A stretch of 64,000 nt of DNA from assembly GCF_021556615.1 (NCBI RefSeq), contig NZ_JAKGGD010000003.1, positions 310,001 to 374,000 on the forward strand, given 5' to 3'. Below, one piece after another: positions 8,703 to 18,332 of this stretch (positions are counted from its first letter, which is position 1; every line of letters starts with the position of its first letter). The DNA comes from Paracoccus salsus. Its GTDB lineage: Bacteria > Pseudomonadota > Alphaproteobacteria > Rhodobacterales > Rhodobacteraceae. The notes beneath the pieces are model-generated. The model saw only the letters and a list, made by a program, of their open reading frames with translations. It ran no database searches and was not told the DNA's origin. The translations under genes and the position numbers were made by a program.

Positions 8703-9867
8703 CGAGGCTTGCGGCGGCACGGTCCAGCCTTGCGACGGCCTCGGCGATGTCTTCGTCGCTGATGTTGAGCGGTGGCAGAAGGCGCAGCGTGTTGTCGGCT
8801 GCCGGCACGGTCAGGATATGCTGCGCATAGCCTTCCTTGACCAGATCGGCGGGCGCGGCCCTGCATTTCAAGCCCAGCATCAGCCCCTGGCCGCGCACGC
8901 CCTCGAAGATTTCGGGATGGCTTGCGACCAGACCCTCAAGCTTCTGGCGGAACAGCGCGGATTTGCGGTTCACCTCGGCCAGAAACGCGTCATCCGCGAC
9001 GATCTCCATGACCCGGGCACCGACAGCGCAGGCCAGCGGATTGCCGCCATAGGTCGAGCCATGCGTCCCGGCGATCATCCCGGCCGCAGCCTCCTCGGTC
9101 GCCAGGACCGCGCCCAGCGGGAAGCCGCCGCCGATGCCCTTGGCGACCATCATGATGTCGGGCGCGATCCCCGCATATTCATGCGCGAACAGCCGGCCCG
9201 TGCGGCCCATCCCGCACTGCACCTCGTCCAGCACCAGCAAAGCGCCGGTCTGGTCGCACAGCGCCCGGATCTGGCGCAGGTCTTCATCGGCGATGGGGCG
9301 GATCCCCCCCTCGCCCTGCACCGGCTCCAGCATGACCGCTGCGGTGGCCCTGGTGATCGCCTCCTTCAGCGCGCCCATGTCGCCCCACGGCAATTGCCGG
9401 AAACCGGGCATCAGCGGGCCGAACCCCTTGACCATCTTTTCCGACCCCGCCGCCGCGATCGCACCGGTCGAGCGGCCGTGAAACGCGCCCTCGAAGGTCA
9501 GGATCTCGATGCGGTCCGGATCGCCGGCGTGATCCCAGTATTTGCGGACCATCTTGATCGCCAGCTCGGCCGCCTCGGTGCCGGAATTGGTGAAGAAGAC
9601 GGTATCCGCGAACGTCCTTTCGACCAGAAGATCGGCCAGTTTTTCCTGCTGAGGGATCTGGTACAGGTTCGAGACATGCCAGATCCTGCCGGCCTGCTCG
9701 GTCAGCGCCGCGACCAGATCGGGGTTGGCGTGCCCCAGCACGTTGACCGCGATCCCCGATCCAAGATCCAGATAGCGGCTGCCGTCCGTGGCGATGGCCC
9801 AGGCACCCTCGCCGCGTTCAAAGGCGATGGGCGCGCGATTATAGGTTGGCAAAACGTGCGAAATCAT
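8695..9867 (-). CDS. argD: Acetylornithine aminotransferase (class III)
   Basis: This 390-residue class III PLP transaminase has FFTNSGTEAAELAIKMVRKY, the cofactor Asp in LLVLDEVQCGMGRTG and the Schiff-base Lys in VAKGIGGGFPLGAVLA. It makes N-acetylornithine in arginine synthesis. I chose the ATG at 9867 (MISHVLPTYNRAP), where homology should begin; the frame is open for 7 more codons. A GNAT gene overlaps its end and argF follows, giving an arginine operon. Confidence 0.94.
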   Translation of the reverse strand: MISHVLPTYNRAPIAFERGEGAWAIATDGSRYLDLGSGIAVNVLGHANPDLVAALTEQAGRIWHVSNLYQIPQQEKLADLLVERTFADTVFFTNSGTEAAELAIKMVRKYWDHAGDPDRIEILTFEGAFHGRSTGAIAAAGSEKMVKGFGPLMPGFRQLPWGDMGALKEAITRATAAVMLEPVQGEGGIRPIADEDLRQIRALCDQTGALLVLDEVQCGMGRTGRLFAHEYAGIAPDIMMVAKGIGGGFPLGAVLATEEAAAGMIAGTHGSTYGGNPLACAVGARVMEIVADDAFLAEVNRKSALFRQKLEGLVASHPEIFEGVRGQGLMLGLKCRAAPADLVKEGYAQHILTVPAADNTLRLLPPLNISDEDIAEAVARLDRAAASLDA

Positions 9868-10023
9868 GGCGGATTCCCCGGATGGCATGACAGGATTGAG
9901 GGCAGGCAGGATCGGACGGCGACTGTAACCCCGCAGGGCGGGGCGTCAACGTCGGGGACGGGTGCTGGGTACGGTCCATGCGATCATGGCAAAGCCATTA
10001 GCGCCGATTCGCCGCCCGTGCAA

Positions 10024-10842
10024 TCAGGGTTTCATCCGATACCCCGAATTCAGCCAGCGCCAGCCCAGGGCCAGGATCGCCACCACCACCGCGACGCAGA
10101 TCAGGAGTCCGCGCAGCGGCGGAGCGTCGCTGACCCCGGTCACGCCATAGCGCGCCCCGTCGATCAGATAGAAGATCGGGTTCCAGTGCGACAGGCTGCG
10201 GAACGGCTCGGGCAGGGACTGGACGGAATAGAATGTGCCGGACAGGAACGAAAGCGGCGTGATGACGAAATTCGTGATCGCCGCCATCTGGTCGAATTTC
10301 TGCGCCATGATCCCGGCCAGAATTCCCAGCCCGCCCAGCAGCAGCGCCGCCAGCAGCACGAATGTCGCCGCCCAGAACGGGTGGGCGATGCCCGCGCCGG
10401 TGACGATGACCATGCCGGTGCCGATCACCGCCGCCACCAGCCCGGCCCGCGCGACCGACCCGGCGAGATAGCCCGCCAGCAGTTCGGCCGCCGACAGCGG
10501 CGGCATCAGCGTATCGACGATGTTGCCCTGAACCTTGGCGGCGGTGATCGAGGACGAGGTGTTGGCGAAGGAATTCTGGATCACCGTCATCATCAGGATG
10601 CCGGGCCCCAGGAATTGCAGATAGGGAATCCCCATGATCAGCCCGCGTCCCTGCCCCAGCGCCAGCGCGAAGACCAGCACGAACAGGGCCGCCGTCATCA
10701 GCGGCGCAAAGATCGTCTGCTGCCAGACCGCCATGAAGCGCATCACCTCACGCCGCGCAAGCGTGGCCAGCCCCAGCCAGTTGACTCGGCCGAAACGGCG
10801 AACGCCCATCGCCGGGCGATCCTTGATCGTGATGCGGTTCAT
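10024..10842 (-). CDS. ABC-2 type transporter permease
   Basis: This 272-residue protein has about six hydrophobic helices and the ABC-2 pattern LGPGILMMTVIQNSFANTSSSI and VQGNIVDTLMPPLSAAELL, like YadH. Such permeases pair with a separate ATPase to export a lipid, polysaccharide or drug. No ATP-binding gene lies on either side in this window, so the partner is unknown. The charged N-terminus is cytoplasmic (about 40 residues). Confidence 0.85.
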   Translation of the reverse strand: MNRITIKDRPAMGVRRFGRVNWLGLATLARREVMRFMAVWQQTIFAPLMTAALFVLVFALALGQGRGLIMGIPYLQFLGPGILMMTVIQNSFANTSSSITAAKVQGNIVDTLMPPLSAAELLAGYLAGSVARAGLVAAVIGTGMVIVTGAGIAHPFWAATFVLLAALLLGGLGILAGIMAQKFDQMAAITNFVITPLSFLSGTFYSVQSLPEPFRSLSHWNPIFYLIDGARYGVTGVSDAPPLRGLLICVAVVVAILALGWRWLNSGYRMKP

Positions 10843-10960
10843 GCTGGCGGTCCTTGAATTCCTGCGCCCCGAGGTCTAGATCTCGGCATCCCGTTTGTGA
10901 CGGGAGCAATCGCAGGTTTCAAGATGGGGCGGCAGGTCGGACCCGCCCGGAAAGGCAACC

Positions 10961-11563
10961 ATGTCCTGGACGGATGAACGCGTCGAGACGCTGAAGCGCA
11001 TGTGGGGCGAGGGCCAGTCGGCCAGCGCGATCGCCAAGGAGTTGGGCGGTGTGACCCGAAACGCGGTGATCGGCAAGGTCCATCGCCTGGGTCTGTCGAA
11101 CCGCAACGAAGAGCCCGAGGCCGCGCCGGTTGCCGCCGCTGTCGCGGCCGAACCCGTGGCCGAAAAGAAACCCGCCAGCAAGCCCGCCGCCAATCCCGAA
11201 CCCGCCGCCGAGCCGGTCGCGGAAAAGCCCGAGGCCGCGGCCGAGGAACCTGCGACCCAGCCGGCCTTCACCCCCGCCCTGCGACGCCCGATCGTCCCGG
11301 CAGGCCAGCCGCTACCGCCCCAGCCTTCGGCCAACGAGATCAGCCCCGAAGCCCTGGCCTCGGTCCGCGAGATCGAAAAGAAGGCCCGCAAGCTGACCCT
11401 GATGGAACTGACCGAACGCACCTGCAAATGGCCCATCGGCGATCCCGCGACCGAAAAATTCTGGTTCTGCGGCCTGCCCAGCCAGGCCGGGAAGCCCTAT
11501 TGCGAAGCCCATGTCGGCGTCGCCTTCCAGCCCATGAGCTCGCGCCGCGACCGCCGTCGCTGA
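10961..11563 (+). CDS. gcrA: GcrA cell cycle regulator
   Basis: The N-terminus MSWTDERVETLKRMWGEG with SAIAKELGGVTRNAVIGKVHRLGLS is the GcrA DNA-binding domain. The C-terminus CKWPIGDPATEKFWFCGL with KPYCEAHVGVAFQP is the conserved sigma70-interacting domain. A low-complexity Ala/Pro/Glu linker of about 60 residues joins them, for 200 residues in total. GcrA activates sigma70 promoters at CcrM-methylated GANTC sites. I see no GANTC in its own short upstream region. A clear terminator follows. Confidence 0.95.
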   Translation: MSWTDERVETLKRMWGEGQSASAIAKELGGVTRNAVIGKVHRLGLSNRNEEPEAAPVAAAVAAEPVAEKKPASKPAANPEPAAEPVAEKPEAAAEEPATQPAFTPALRRPIVPAGQPLPPQPSANEISPEALASVREIEKKARKLTLMELTERTCKWPIGDPATEKFWFCGLPSQAGKPYCEAHVGVAFQPMSSRRDRRR

Positions 11564-11587
11564 TCGCCCGACGCACACGGATTGAGG

Positions 11588-11610
11588 GGCCGCCCGCGTG
11601 GCGGCCTTTT
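11588..11610 (+). terminator. gcrA terminator
   Basis: A perfect 7-bp stem (11588-11594 with 11600-11606) and a 5-base loop are followed by TTTT, 24 bases after the gcrA stop. This is a canonical intrinsic terminator. Confidence 0.85.
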
Positions 11611-11743
11611 GTCGTGTGTCCCGGTTCCGTGCGCGCGTCACCGCATCCGCTTCGACCCGATACCCGGCCCTCTTCGCCGGGGCCCTTGGCGAAAGCGCGT
11701 GGCCGAAGCGCCGGCTCGCGCCCGCAGCCGGACCCGCACAGCC

Positions 11744-12709
11744 TCAGTCAGCGGACGGGATCACCCCATCGACCCAGGCCCGCAGGATCACCTGCGCCAC
11801 AGCGCCCTTGCGGGCCGGCGCGATGCGGTCGTGCCGCCCCGCCAGCGCCTCGGCGATCTCGGCCTTGCCGACCCAGATCGCGTCCTCCAGCTCGTGCGGA
11901 TCACGCGTGATCGCGGTCGTTTCGGCCCGGCCGGTGCAACCGATCATCAGCGACGCCGGAAATGGCCAGGGCTGCGAAGTGACATAGCGTACCTCGCCCA
12001 CCATGATCCCGGCCTCTTCGGACACCTCGCGGCGAACCGCCTCTTCGATGGTTTCGCCGGGCTCCATGAAACCGGCCAGCAGCGAATACATGCGTTCGGG
12101 CCAGCCGGATTGCCGCCCAAGCAGCACCCGGTCGCCATCCAGAACCAGCATGATGACGACCGGGTCGGTGCGCGGGAAATGCAGGCGTCCGCAGGCCCGG
12201 CACTCAAAGCGCCAGCCCGCGTGGCTGACCGCATTCCGGCCGCCGCACATGGCGCAGAATCCGTGCGTCAGGCGCCATTCGAAGATGCCCTTGGCCGCCG
12301 CCGCGATGCCGGCGTCGCGATGGTCGATATCGGCCATGATGGCCCGCAGATCGATGAATTTGCGCGTCTCGGACAGGTCCAGCGTCTGGTGGTCGATGAA
12401 AGCGGCAGGGGCCTGGTCGGGCGGGGCCAGATGGGACAGATCGGCCGCGAAATGCGCCGTGCCCGCCTCGTCCAGCCCCATGAACAGCAGCGGCTCGGGG
12501 CAGGCAAGGATCAAGGGGTCGACCGCCGACAGCCAGGCCAGCCGAGGCCCATCTTCGGTCAGGTCGAACAGCGGCTTGCCGCGCCAGAAGGGCAGCACCC
12601 GGCTGACCGGGTCGGCCAGCCGTTGCGCCATGCCCTCGGCATCGGCGCGCAGCCGGTCGGCGCGGTCCAGAAAGCTGCCAGCGAAGGTGACGTCGGTCTC
12701 GGGAATCAT
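11744..12709 (-). CDS. nudC: NADH pyrophosphatase / RNA decapping hydrolase NudC
   Basis: This 321-residue protein has the zinc ribbon CAMCGG...CRACG, the Nudix box [20 protein letters not shown] with EAGI, and the NudC-specific [11 protein letters not shown]. It hydrolyses NAD(H) to NMN(H) and AMP and can remove NAD caps from RNA. I chose the ATG at 12709; the frame is open for 45 more codons of low-quality sequence upstream. It is divergent from metG and convergent with gcrA. Confidence 0.92.
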   Translation of the reverse strand: MIPETDVTFAGSFLDRADRLRADAEGMAQRLADPVSRVLPFWRGKPLFDLTEDGPRLAWLSAVDPLILACPEPLLFMGLDEAGTAHFAADLSHLAPPDQAPAAFIDHQTLDLSETRKFIDLRAIMADIDHRDAGIAAAAKGIFEWRLTHGFCAMCGGRNAVSHAGWRFECRACGRLHFPRTDPVVIMLVLDGDRVLLGRQSGWPERMYSLLAGFMEPGETIEEAVRREVSEEAGIMVGEVRYVTSQPWPFPASLMIGCTGRAETTAITRDPHELEDAIWVGKAEIAEALAGRHDRIAPARKGAVAQVILRAWVDGVIPSAD

Positions 12710-12994
12710 GGACCGCAGGCTGGAACGCCGCGACGCCCAAGGCAAGACGCGCAATCGCCCCCCCTCCGCCCCGGCCGGGCGCGCAACGGGCAGCGTGCGC
12801 AAGCGGTGTACAGCCGGTGCATATGCGGTGGCTCGCCGGTGCATCGTCGGTGCGCGGCTGTGGCCAGCAAATGCAGGCGTCCCGGGACCGGCCAGCCAGG
12901 CTGTTGCGCCCCGGGCCGCTGCAACGCCCGCCGGACTTTCATTCGCTGTGCAACGCGGCTACACACGGCGCCGATCACCAAGGACACAACGCGC

Positions 12995-14713
12995 ATGGCC
13001 CGCCACCTCATCACCTCTGCCCTGCCCTATATCAACGGCATCAAGCATCTGGGAAACCTTGTGGGGTCGCAGCTGCCAGCCGATCTTTACGCGCGCTACC
13101 TGCGCGCGCGCGGCCATGAGGTGATGTTCATCTGCGCCACGGACGAACACGGCACGCCAGCCGAACTGGCGGCCGCCAAGACCGGCGAGCCGGTGGCCGA
13201 ATACTGCGCCCGCATGCACAAGGTCCAGACCGACCTGGCGCGCGGCTTCGGCCTCAGCTTCGACCATTACGGCCGGTCCTCCAGCGACCGCAACCGGGCC
13301 TTGACCCAGCATCTCGCGGGCCGCCTTGCCGACAATGGCTATATCCGCGAAGTTTCTGAAAAACAGGTCTATTCCATCGACGATGGCCGCTTTCTGCCGG
13401 ACCGCTACATCGAGGGCACCTGCCCCAATTGCGGCTACGACAAGGCCCGCGGCGACCAATGCGAGAACTGCACCAAGCAGCTTGACCCGACCGACCTGAT
13501 CGCCCCCCGCAGCGCCATCTCGGGCAGCACCAATCTTGAAGTGCGCGAGACCAAGCATCTCTATCTGCGCCAGTCCGCGCTGAAGGGCGAGATCGCCGCC
13601 TGGATCGACAGCAAGACCGACTGGCCGATCCTGACCACCTCGATCGCCAGGAAATGGCTGAACGACGGCGACGGCTTGCAGGATCGCGGCATCACCCGCG
13701 ACCTCAGCTGGGGCATCCCGGTCCGGCGCGGCGATCAGGACTGGCCGGGGATGGAAGGCAAGGTCTTCTATGTCTGGTTCGACGCGCCCATCGAATATAT
13801 CGGCGCAACCGCCGAATGGGCCGACGAAACCGGCCGCAGCGACGCAGACTGGCGCCGCTGGTGGCGCACCGATGAAGGCGCGGACGACGTCACCTACACC
13901 CAGTTCATGGGCAAGGATAACGTGCCTTTCCATACGCTTGGCTTCCCTGCCACGATGATCGGCTCGGGCGAACCGTGGAAGATGGTCGACTACATCAAAT
14001 CCTTCAACTACCTGACCTATGACGGCGGCCAGTTCAGCACCTCGCAGGGTCGCGGGGTGTTCATGGATCACGCGCTGGACATCCTGCCCGCCGATTACTG
14101 GCGCTGGTGGCTTCTGTCCCACGCCCCGGAATCCGGAGACAGCGAATTCACCTGGGAGAATTTCCAGCAATCGGTGAACAAGGATCTGGCCGATGTGCTG
14201 GGCAATTTCGTCAGCCGCATCACCAAGTTCTGCCGCAGCAAGTTCGGCGAAGCCGTTCCCGCGGGCGGCGAATACGGCGACGAAGAGCGGCAGCTCATCG
14301 CCTCGCTGACGACCCGATTGCGCGCATACGAAGGCGGGATGTCGCGCATCGAGGTTCGCAAATCGGCCTCGGAACTGCGCGCGATCTGGGTGCTTGGCAA
14401 CGAATATCTGCAGACCGCCGCGCCCTGGTCCAGCTTCAAGACCGATCCGGAAAAGGCCGCCATGCAGGTCCGTCTGGCGCTGAACCTGATCCGGCTCTAC
14501 GCCGTCCTTTCCGCGCCGTTCATTCCGTTCGCTGCCGACGCGATGCTGACGGCGATGCGAACCGAGGATCGCGACTGGCCGGACGACATGGCCGGCGCGC
14601 TTGCGGCCCTCACGCCCGGGCATGAGTTCACTGTTCCCGAGGTGCTGTTCGCCAAGATCACCGACGATCAGCGCGCCGAATGGGAACAGCGGTTCCAGGG
14701 CGCAAGGGACTGA
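12995..14713 (+). CDS. metG: Methionyl-tRNA synthetase
   Basis: From the ATG at 12995 it has 572 residues. [20 protein letters not shown] holds the HIGH-like signature, [17 protein letters not shown] binds zinc, and [13 protein letters not shown] is the KMSKS-like loop. It charges tRNA-Met in the cytoplasm. There is no C-terminal dimerisation domain, as in other alphaproteobacterial enzymes of this type. The frame is open far upstream without a start or conservation. It is followed closely by the arginase gene. Confidence 0.95.
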   Translation: MARHLITSALPYINGIKHLGNLVGSQLPADLYARYLRARGHEVMFICATDEHGTPAELAAAKTGEPVAEYCARMHKVQTDLARGFGLSFDHYGRSSSDRNRALTQHLAGRLADNGYIREVSEKQVYSIDDGRFLPDRYIEGTCPNCGYDKARGDQCENCTKQLDPTDLIAPRSAISGSTNLEVRETKHLYLRQSALKGEIAAWIDSKTDWPILTTSIARKWLNDGDGLQDRGITRDLSWGIPVRRGDQDWPGMEGKVFYVWFDAPIEYIGATAEWADETGRSDADWRRWWRTDEGADDVTYTQFMGKDNVPFHTLGFPATMIGSGEPWKMVDYIKSFNYLTYDGGQFSTSQGRGVFMDHALDILPADYWRWWLLSHAPESGDSEFTWENFQQSVNKDLADVLGNFVSRITKFCRSKFGEAVPAGGEYGDEERQLIASLTTRLRAYEGGMSRIEVRKSASELRAIWVLGNEYLQTAAPWSSFKTDPEKAAMQVRLALNLIRLYAVLSAPFIPFAADAMLTAMRTEDRDWPDDMAGALAALTPGHEFTVPEVLFAKITDDQRAEWEQRFQGARD

Positions 14714-14773
14714 CGCAAGGTTGACTTCCCAGCCCCGCCGACCTGGCGGGCCCCGATCCTACAGGAGACCCGG

Positions 14774-15697
14774 ATGACCCATTGCATCCTGATTGGCGCG
14801 CCCGTCGACGAGGGGCAGCGCCGCCCCGGCTGCCTTATGGGCCCGGCGGCCTATCGCACCGCCGGGCTTGCCGCCACGCTCAATGCACTCGGCCACAGCA
14901 CCGAGGATCGCGGCGACGTCACCCCCGGCCCGATCGGCGTCGAAACCTGCGCCAACCCCGCGGTCCATCACCTGCCTGAAACCATCGCGTGGACGCGCGC
15001 CCTCAGCGCCGCCACCGCGGCCGCGCTTGCCGACGGCATGCCCATCATCATGGGCGGCGATCATTCGCTGGCGTTGGGTACGGTCGCGGGCGTCGCGACC
15101 CATGCGGCCCGCCTCGGACGCCCTCAATTCGTGATCTGGCTGGATGCCCACAGCGATTTCCATACCATCGAATCGACCACGTCCGGCAATCTTCACGGCA
15201 CCCCGATGGCCTATGCCCGCGGAATGCCGGGTTTCGAACCGATGCCGCCGTTCCCCGATCCGATCCGGGGGGAAAACATCTGCATGTTCGGGATCCGCAG
15301 CGTCGACCCCGCCGAACATGCCGCCATGCAGGACGCCGACATCACCGTGAACGACATGCGCGTGCTGGACGAACAGGGGATCGTCGCACCGCTGCGACAG
15401 TTCCTGGATCGCGTGCGCGACGCTGGCGGCCTTCTGCATGTCAGCCTCGATGTCGATTTTCTCGATCCCTCGATCGCGCCAGCCGTCGGCACGACCGTTC
15501 CCGGCGGCACCACGTTCCGCGAGGCCCATCTGGTCATGGAGTTGCTGCACGAATCGGGCCTGGTCACCTCGCTGGATCTGGTCGAACTGAACCCGTTCCT
15601 CGATGAGCGCGGCCGCACCGCGAAGCTGATGGTCGATCTTGTCGGCAGCCTGATGGGCCGCAAGGTGTTCGACCGCCCGACGCGCAGCTATGGCTGA
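14774..15697 (+). CDS. Arginase
   Basis: This 307-residue ureohydrolase has the three manganese motifs: GGDHSLALG, WLDAHSDFHT and SLDVDFLDPSIAPAVG. It splits arginine to ornithine and urea. A good AGGAG site precedes the ATG. It lies 60 bases after metG and converges on katE. It is 7 kb from argD/argF, so synthesis and breakdown of arginine are both encoded here. Agmatinase is a less likely alternative because the order of motifs and the length fit RocF-type arginase. Confidence 0.93.
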   Translation: MTHCILIGAPVDEGQRRPGCLMGPAAYRTAGLAATLNALGHSTEDRGDVTPGPIGVETCANPAVHHLPETIAWTRALSAATAAALADGMPIIMGGDHSLALGTVAGVATHAARLGRPQFVIWLDAHSDFHTIESTTSGNLHGTPMAYARGMPGFEPMPPFPDPIRGENICMFGIRSVDPAEHAAMQDADITVNDMRVLDEQGIVAPLRQFLDRVRDAGGLLHVSLDVDFLDPSIAPAVGTTVPGGTTFREAHLVMELLHESGLVTSLDLVELNPFLDERGRTAKLMVDLVGSLMGRKVFDRPTRSYG

Positions 15698-15742
15698 ACG
15701 GACGCATCGGCCCGCCCCTTTGCTTTGATCCCGATATCGCGT

Positions 15743-15768
15743 GGGACCGGGGGCTATGCCCCCGGCCC
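15743..15768. terminator. Hairpin between arginase and katE
   Basis: A perfect 8-bp stem CCGGGGGC/GCCCCCGG (15747-15754 with 15758-15765) with a 3-base loop lies between the convergent gene ends, with short GGG/CCC extensions. No T run is present. It is probably a bidirectional stop. Confidence 0.6.
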
Positions 15769-15772
15769 TGCG

Positions 15773-17800
15773 TCACCACAAGCGCGCTTCGCGTTTGTAG
15801 AAGCGCTGCGCGGCGGCCCTGAGGAACGCGTCCGGTTCCAGTCCGGTCACGCCATCATCGGACTGGACCCCGGCCGCCTGCAGCAATGGCATGGCGGCGT
15901 CGTCGGCGCCGATCGCCTTCAGATGTGCATGGGCGTCCGAGACGAAATCGATCGCCGGCTTGTAGGTCGACAGCGCCTGCGCATCCTCGGCGCCCAGCAC
16001 CAGCGCGATCGCGTCCAGAAGGACCGAGGGCGTACCGGCCAGCTGTTCGTCGGCGTGGCCGCGTTCCTTCGCGATCATCACGACCGTCCCGCCTTCGGCC
16101 TCGACGGCCGACCGGATCGCCTCGGCCTTGTCCATGTCACCGCCCTGCCCGATCAGGATGCCGACCTTGCGGCCCTGCAGCGTGTGCCTGGCCTTCTTGA
16201 CGATCGAAAGCGCATCAGAGGGCGTCATGTCCACCGGCTCGCGCTGGGGCGTCGCAGCATTCGGCAGCGGCTCGGCCAGCCCCTCTGCAACCTCGGCGGC
16301 GAGGTCTTCGTCGATGACCCGCAGATGCGACAGGATGCGCTGACGCACATGGTCAAGCGACACCTTCGACAGTTCGAACACCAGCGCGTCGGCCATATGT
16401 CCCTGTTCGGCGCCGGTCTGGCTGAGATAGAACAGCCGCGCCTGGCTGTAATGATCGCCGAACAGCTCTGGCCGGAGCCGCAGTTTCTCATCCGGCTCGT
16501 TGCCCAGGTCGGTCATCGATCTGGCGGTGGAAAACCCGCTGTCCACCGCTCGCGGTCCGGCCTCTTCCCCGGCCTCGTCCAGCGAATTCGGCTCGTAGTT
16601 GGCGCGGCCCTTCGGCACGGCCATCTGCATCTGGCCGTCACGCTGGAAGTTGTGCATGGGGCATTTCGGCGCGTTGATCGGCAACTGATGGAAATTCGCC
16701 GTCCCAAGCCGTGATTTCTGCGTGTCGAGATAGGAAAACAGCCGACCCTGCAGCAGCGGGTCGTCGGTGAAGTCGATTCCCGGAACGATGTTTGCGGGAC
16801 AGAATGCCACCTGCTCGGTTTCGGCAAAGAAATTGTCCGGATTGCGGTCCAGGACCATCCGCCCGACGATCCGCACCGGGATTTCTTCCTCGGGGATCAG
16901 CTTGGTCGAGTCCAGCACGTCGTAAGGCTGGCGTTCGGCCCATTCTGCGTCGAAAGTCTGGATCCCCAGCTCCCATTCCGGAAAATCGCCCCTGTCGATC
17001 GCCTCGAAAAGGTCGCGGCGGTGGAAATCGGGATCAGCACCGGCGGTCTTGACGGCTTCGTTCCAGACCTGGCTCTGCAAGCCCAGCCTGGGCTTCCAGT
17101 GGAACTTGGCGAAGGTCGACCGGCCCTCGGCGTTGACCAGACGGAAGGTATGGATGCCGAACCCCTCGATCATCCGGAGACTGCGCGGAATTGCACGGTC
17201 CGACATCGCCCACATGATCATGTGCAGCGATTCCGGCATGAGAGAGACGAAATCCCAGAATGTGTCATGGGCGCTGGCGGCCTGAGGGTAGCCGCGATCG
17301 GCCTCCATCTTGACCGCGTGGATCAGGTCCGGAAACTTGATCGCATCCTGGATGAAGAAAACCGGGATATTGTTGCCGACCAGATCCCAGTTGCCTTCGT
17401 CGGTATAGAACTTCACCGCAAAGCCGCGGACGTCACGGGGCGTATCGACGCTACCCGCCCCACCGGCGACGGTCGAGAACCGGGCAAAGACCGGGACCCT
17501 GCCCTTCCTGGACAGCAGGCCTGCCCGCGACAATTCCGGGATGGGGTCGGTGCACTCGAAATACCCGTGCGCACCCGAGCCGCGCGCGTGGACGATCCGT
17601 TCCGGAATCCGCTCGTGATCGAAATGAAAAATCTTCTCGCGCAGCACGAAGTCTTCAAGCAGTGTCGGCCCGCGCTTGCCGGCCTTCAGGCTGTTCTGGT
17701 TGTCGGAAACCGGGATCCCCTGGTTCGTGGTCAGGGTCTCGCCGCCACGCTGGTGCCGTTCGCCTGCCTCGCCGCGCTTGTCGGTAGTGCCACCGGTCAT
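15773..17800 (-). CDS. katE: Large-subunit catalase (HPII/KatE type)
   Basis: This 675-residue heme catalase has the distal His71 in [15 protein letters not shown], the catalytic Asn in [20 protein letters not shown] (Asn143/144) and the proximal Tyr in [14 protein letters not shown]. The extra C-terminal 150 residues ([20 protein letters not shown]) form the DJ-1/PfpI-like domain found in large-subunit catalases. It decomposes hydrogen peroxide in the cytoplasm. It has its own upstream region with a good EcfG-type promoter match, so stationary-phase or general stress control is likely. Confidence 0.95.
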   Translation of the reverse strand: MTGGTTDKRGEAGERHQRGGETLTTNQGIPVSDNQNSLKAGKRGPTLLEDFVLREKIFHFDHERIPERIVHARGSGAHGYFECTDPIPELSRAGLLSRKGRVPVFARFSTVAGGAGSVDTPRDVRGFAVKFYTDEGNWDLVGNNIPVFFIQDAIKFPDLIHAVKMEADRGYPQAASAHDTFWDFVSLMPESLHMIMWAMSDRAIPRSLRMIEGFGIHTFRLVNAEGRSTFAKFHWKPRLGLQSQVWNEAVKTAGADPDFHRRDLFEAIDRGDFPEWELGIQTFDAEWAERQPYDVLDSTKLIPEEEIPVRIVGRMVLDRNPDNFFAETEQVAFCPANIVPGIDFTDDPLLQGRLFSYLDTQKSRLGTANFHQLPINAPKCPMHNFQRDGQMQMAVPKGRANYEPNSLDEAGEEAGPRAVDSGFSTARSMTDLGNEPDEKLRLRPELFGDHYSQARLFYLSQTGAEQGHMADALVFELSKVSLDHVRQRILSHLRVIDEDLAAEVAEGLAEPLPNAATPQREPVDMTPSDALSIVKKARHTLQGRKVGILIGQGGDMDKAEAIRSAVEAEGGTVVMIAKERGHADEQLAGTPSVLLDAIALVLGAEDAQALSTYKPAIDFVSDAHAHLKAIGADDAAMPLLQAAGVQSDDGVTGLEPDAFLRAAAQRFYKREARLW

Positions 17801-17839
17801 GGCGTCCTCCTGTCAGGATGAATCTGTCTTGCGGCAGTC

Positions 17840-17865
17840 AACACCCGGTCCAACACCGAGGTTCC
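17840..17865 (-). promoter_or_regulatory. Candidate EcfG-type promoter of katE
   Basis: On the minus strand GGAAC (17865-17861) and TGTT (17843-17840) are separated by 17 bases, matching GGAAC-N16-17-CGTT except for one -10 base. It lies 40 bases upstream of the katE ATG. A perfect palindrome TTGATTAATCAA (17868-17879) lies just upstream of it and may be a regulator site. Confidence 0.45.
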
Positions 17866-17931
17866 GCTTGATTAATCAAAACTGCTTGGCTAGCCACATC
17901 CGACAATGCGCGGCTTCGGCGGCGCGGCGGC

Positions 17932-18016
17932 GCGGGCGTGGTGGAACGGTAGACACAAGCGACTTAAAATCGCTAGGGCCTGGCCCGTGCGGGTTCGACT
18001 CCCGCCGCCCGCACCA
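17932..18016 (+). tRNA. tRNA-Leu (anticodon UAA)
   Basis: The acceptor arm GCGGGCG pairs fully with CGCCCGC. The anticodon stem AGCGA/TCGCT encloses CTTAAAA, giving anticodon TAA. A long variable arm and a T arm with GGTTCGACTCC are present, and the 3' end reads ACCA with CCA encoded. The length is 85 bases. It reads UUA codons, which are rare in a genome this GC-rich. Confidence 0.96.
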
Positions 18017-18254
18017 TGCGTCCGCAACCGATATCTGCCATTTCGGGGTCGTCGCAACGGCCTTCGACGACGAGCTGCCGGAAGCCCTCGTCCGACAGAA
18101 CCGGCCGTCCCCGCAGCAGCGGTGCGACTGAACGCCCGCCGGTCGAAATTCAAGACGGCGGCAACGGATACGCGTTGCTGTCCGAGCCGATCCCGGATCG
18201 ACGCTGAAATCGGCGAAACCCTGCCCCAGATCCGAAGAGCGCGGTGGTCCGCCA

Positions 18255-18262
18255 TGCAGAGC
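18255..18262. repeat. Left target-site duplication of the IS element
   Basis: TGCAGAGC directly abuts the left end of the element and is repeated exactly at 19578-19585. Confidence 0.85.
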
Positions 18263-18286
18263 GATGACGTAAAGAATCTTTCGCAC
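18263..18286 (+). repeat. Left terminal inverted repeat of the IS element
   Basis: This 24-bp end shares ATCTTTCGCAC with the inverted right end; the outer bases are more divergent. Confidence 0.85.
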
Positions 18287-18332
18287 TTTCAGATTTGACG
18301 GCTCCTTCCACAGTGACGGAAGGAGCGAAAGG

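Noticed and set aside
8818..10857. 679-codon open frame antisense to argD and the ABC-2 permease
   Set aside because: It crosses two well-supported genes and a terminator region, and the composition is Arg/Gln/His-rich.
11582..12994. Long upstream extension of the metG frame
   Set aside because: It runs antisense through nudC. The conserved MetRS N-terminus starts at 12995.
17868..17879. FNR/Anr box TTGATTAATCAA before katE
   Set aside because: The half sites match, but the spacer is 2 bases rather than 4. It is kept only as a palindrome of unknown use.
17890..18255. Minus-strand frame containing GGGSRTRTGQ across the tRNA-Leu gene
   Set aside because: That motif comes from reading the antisense of a tRNA gene, a common false protein. 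There is no ribosome site or fold.
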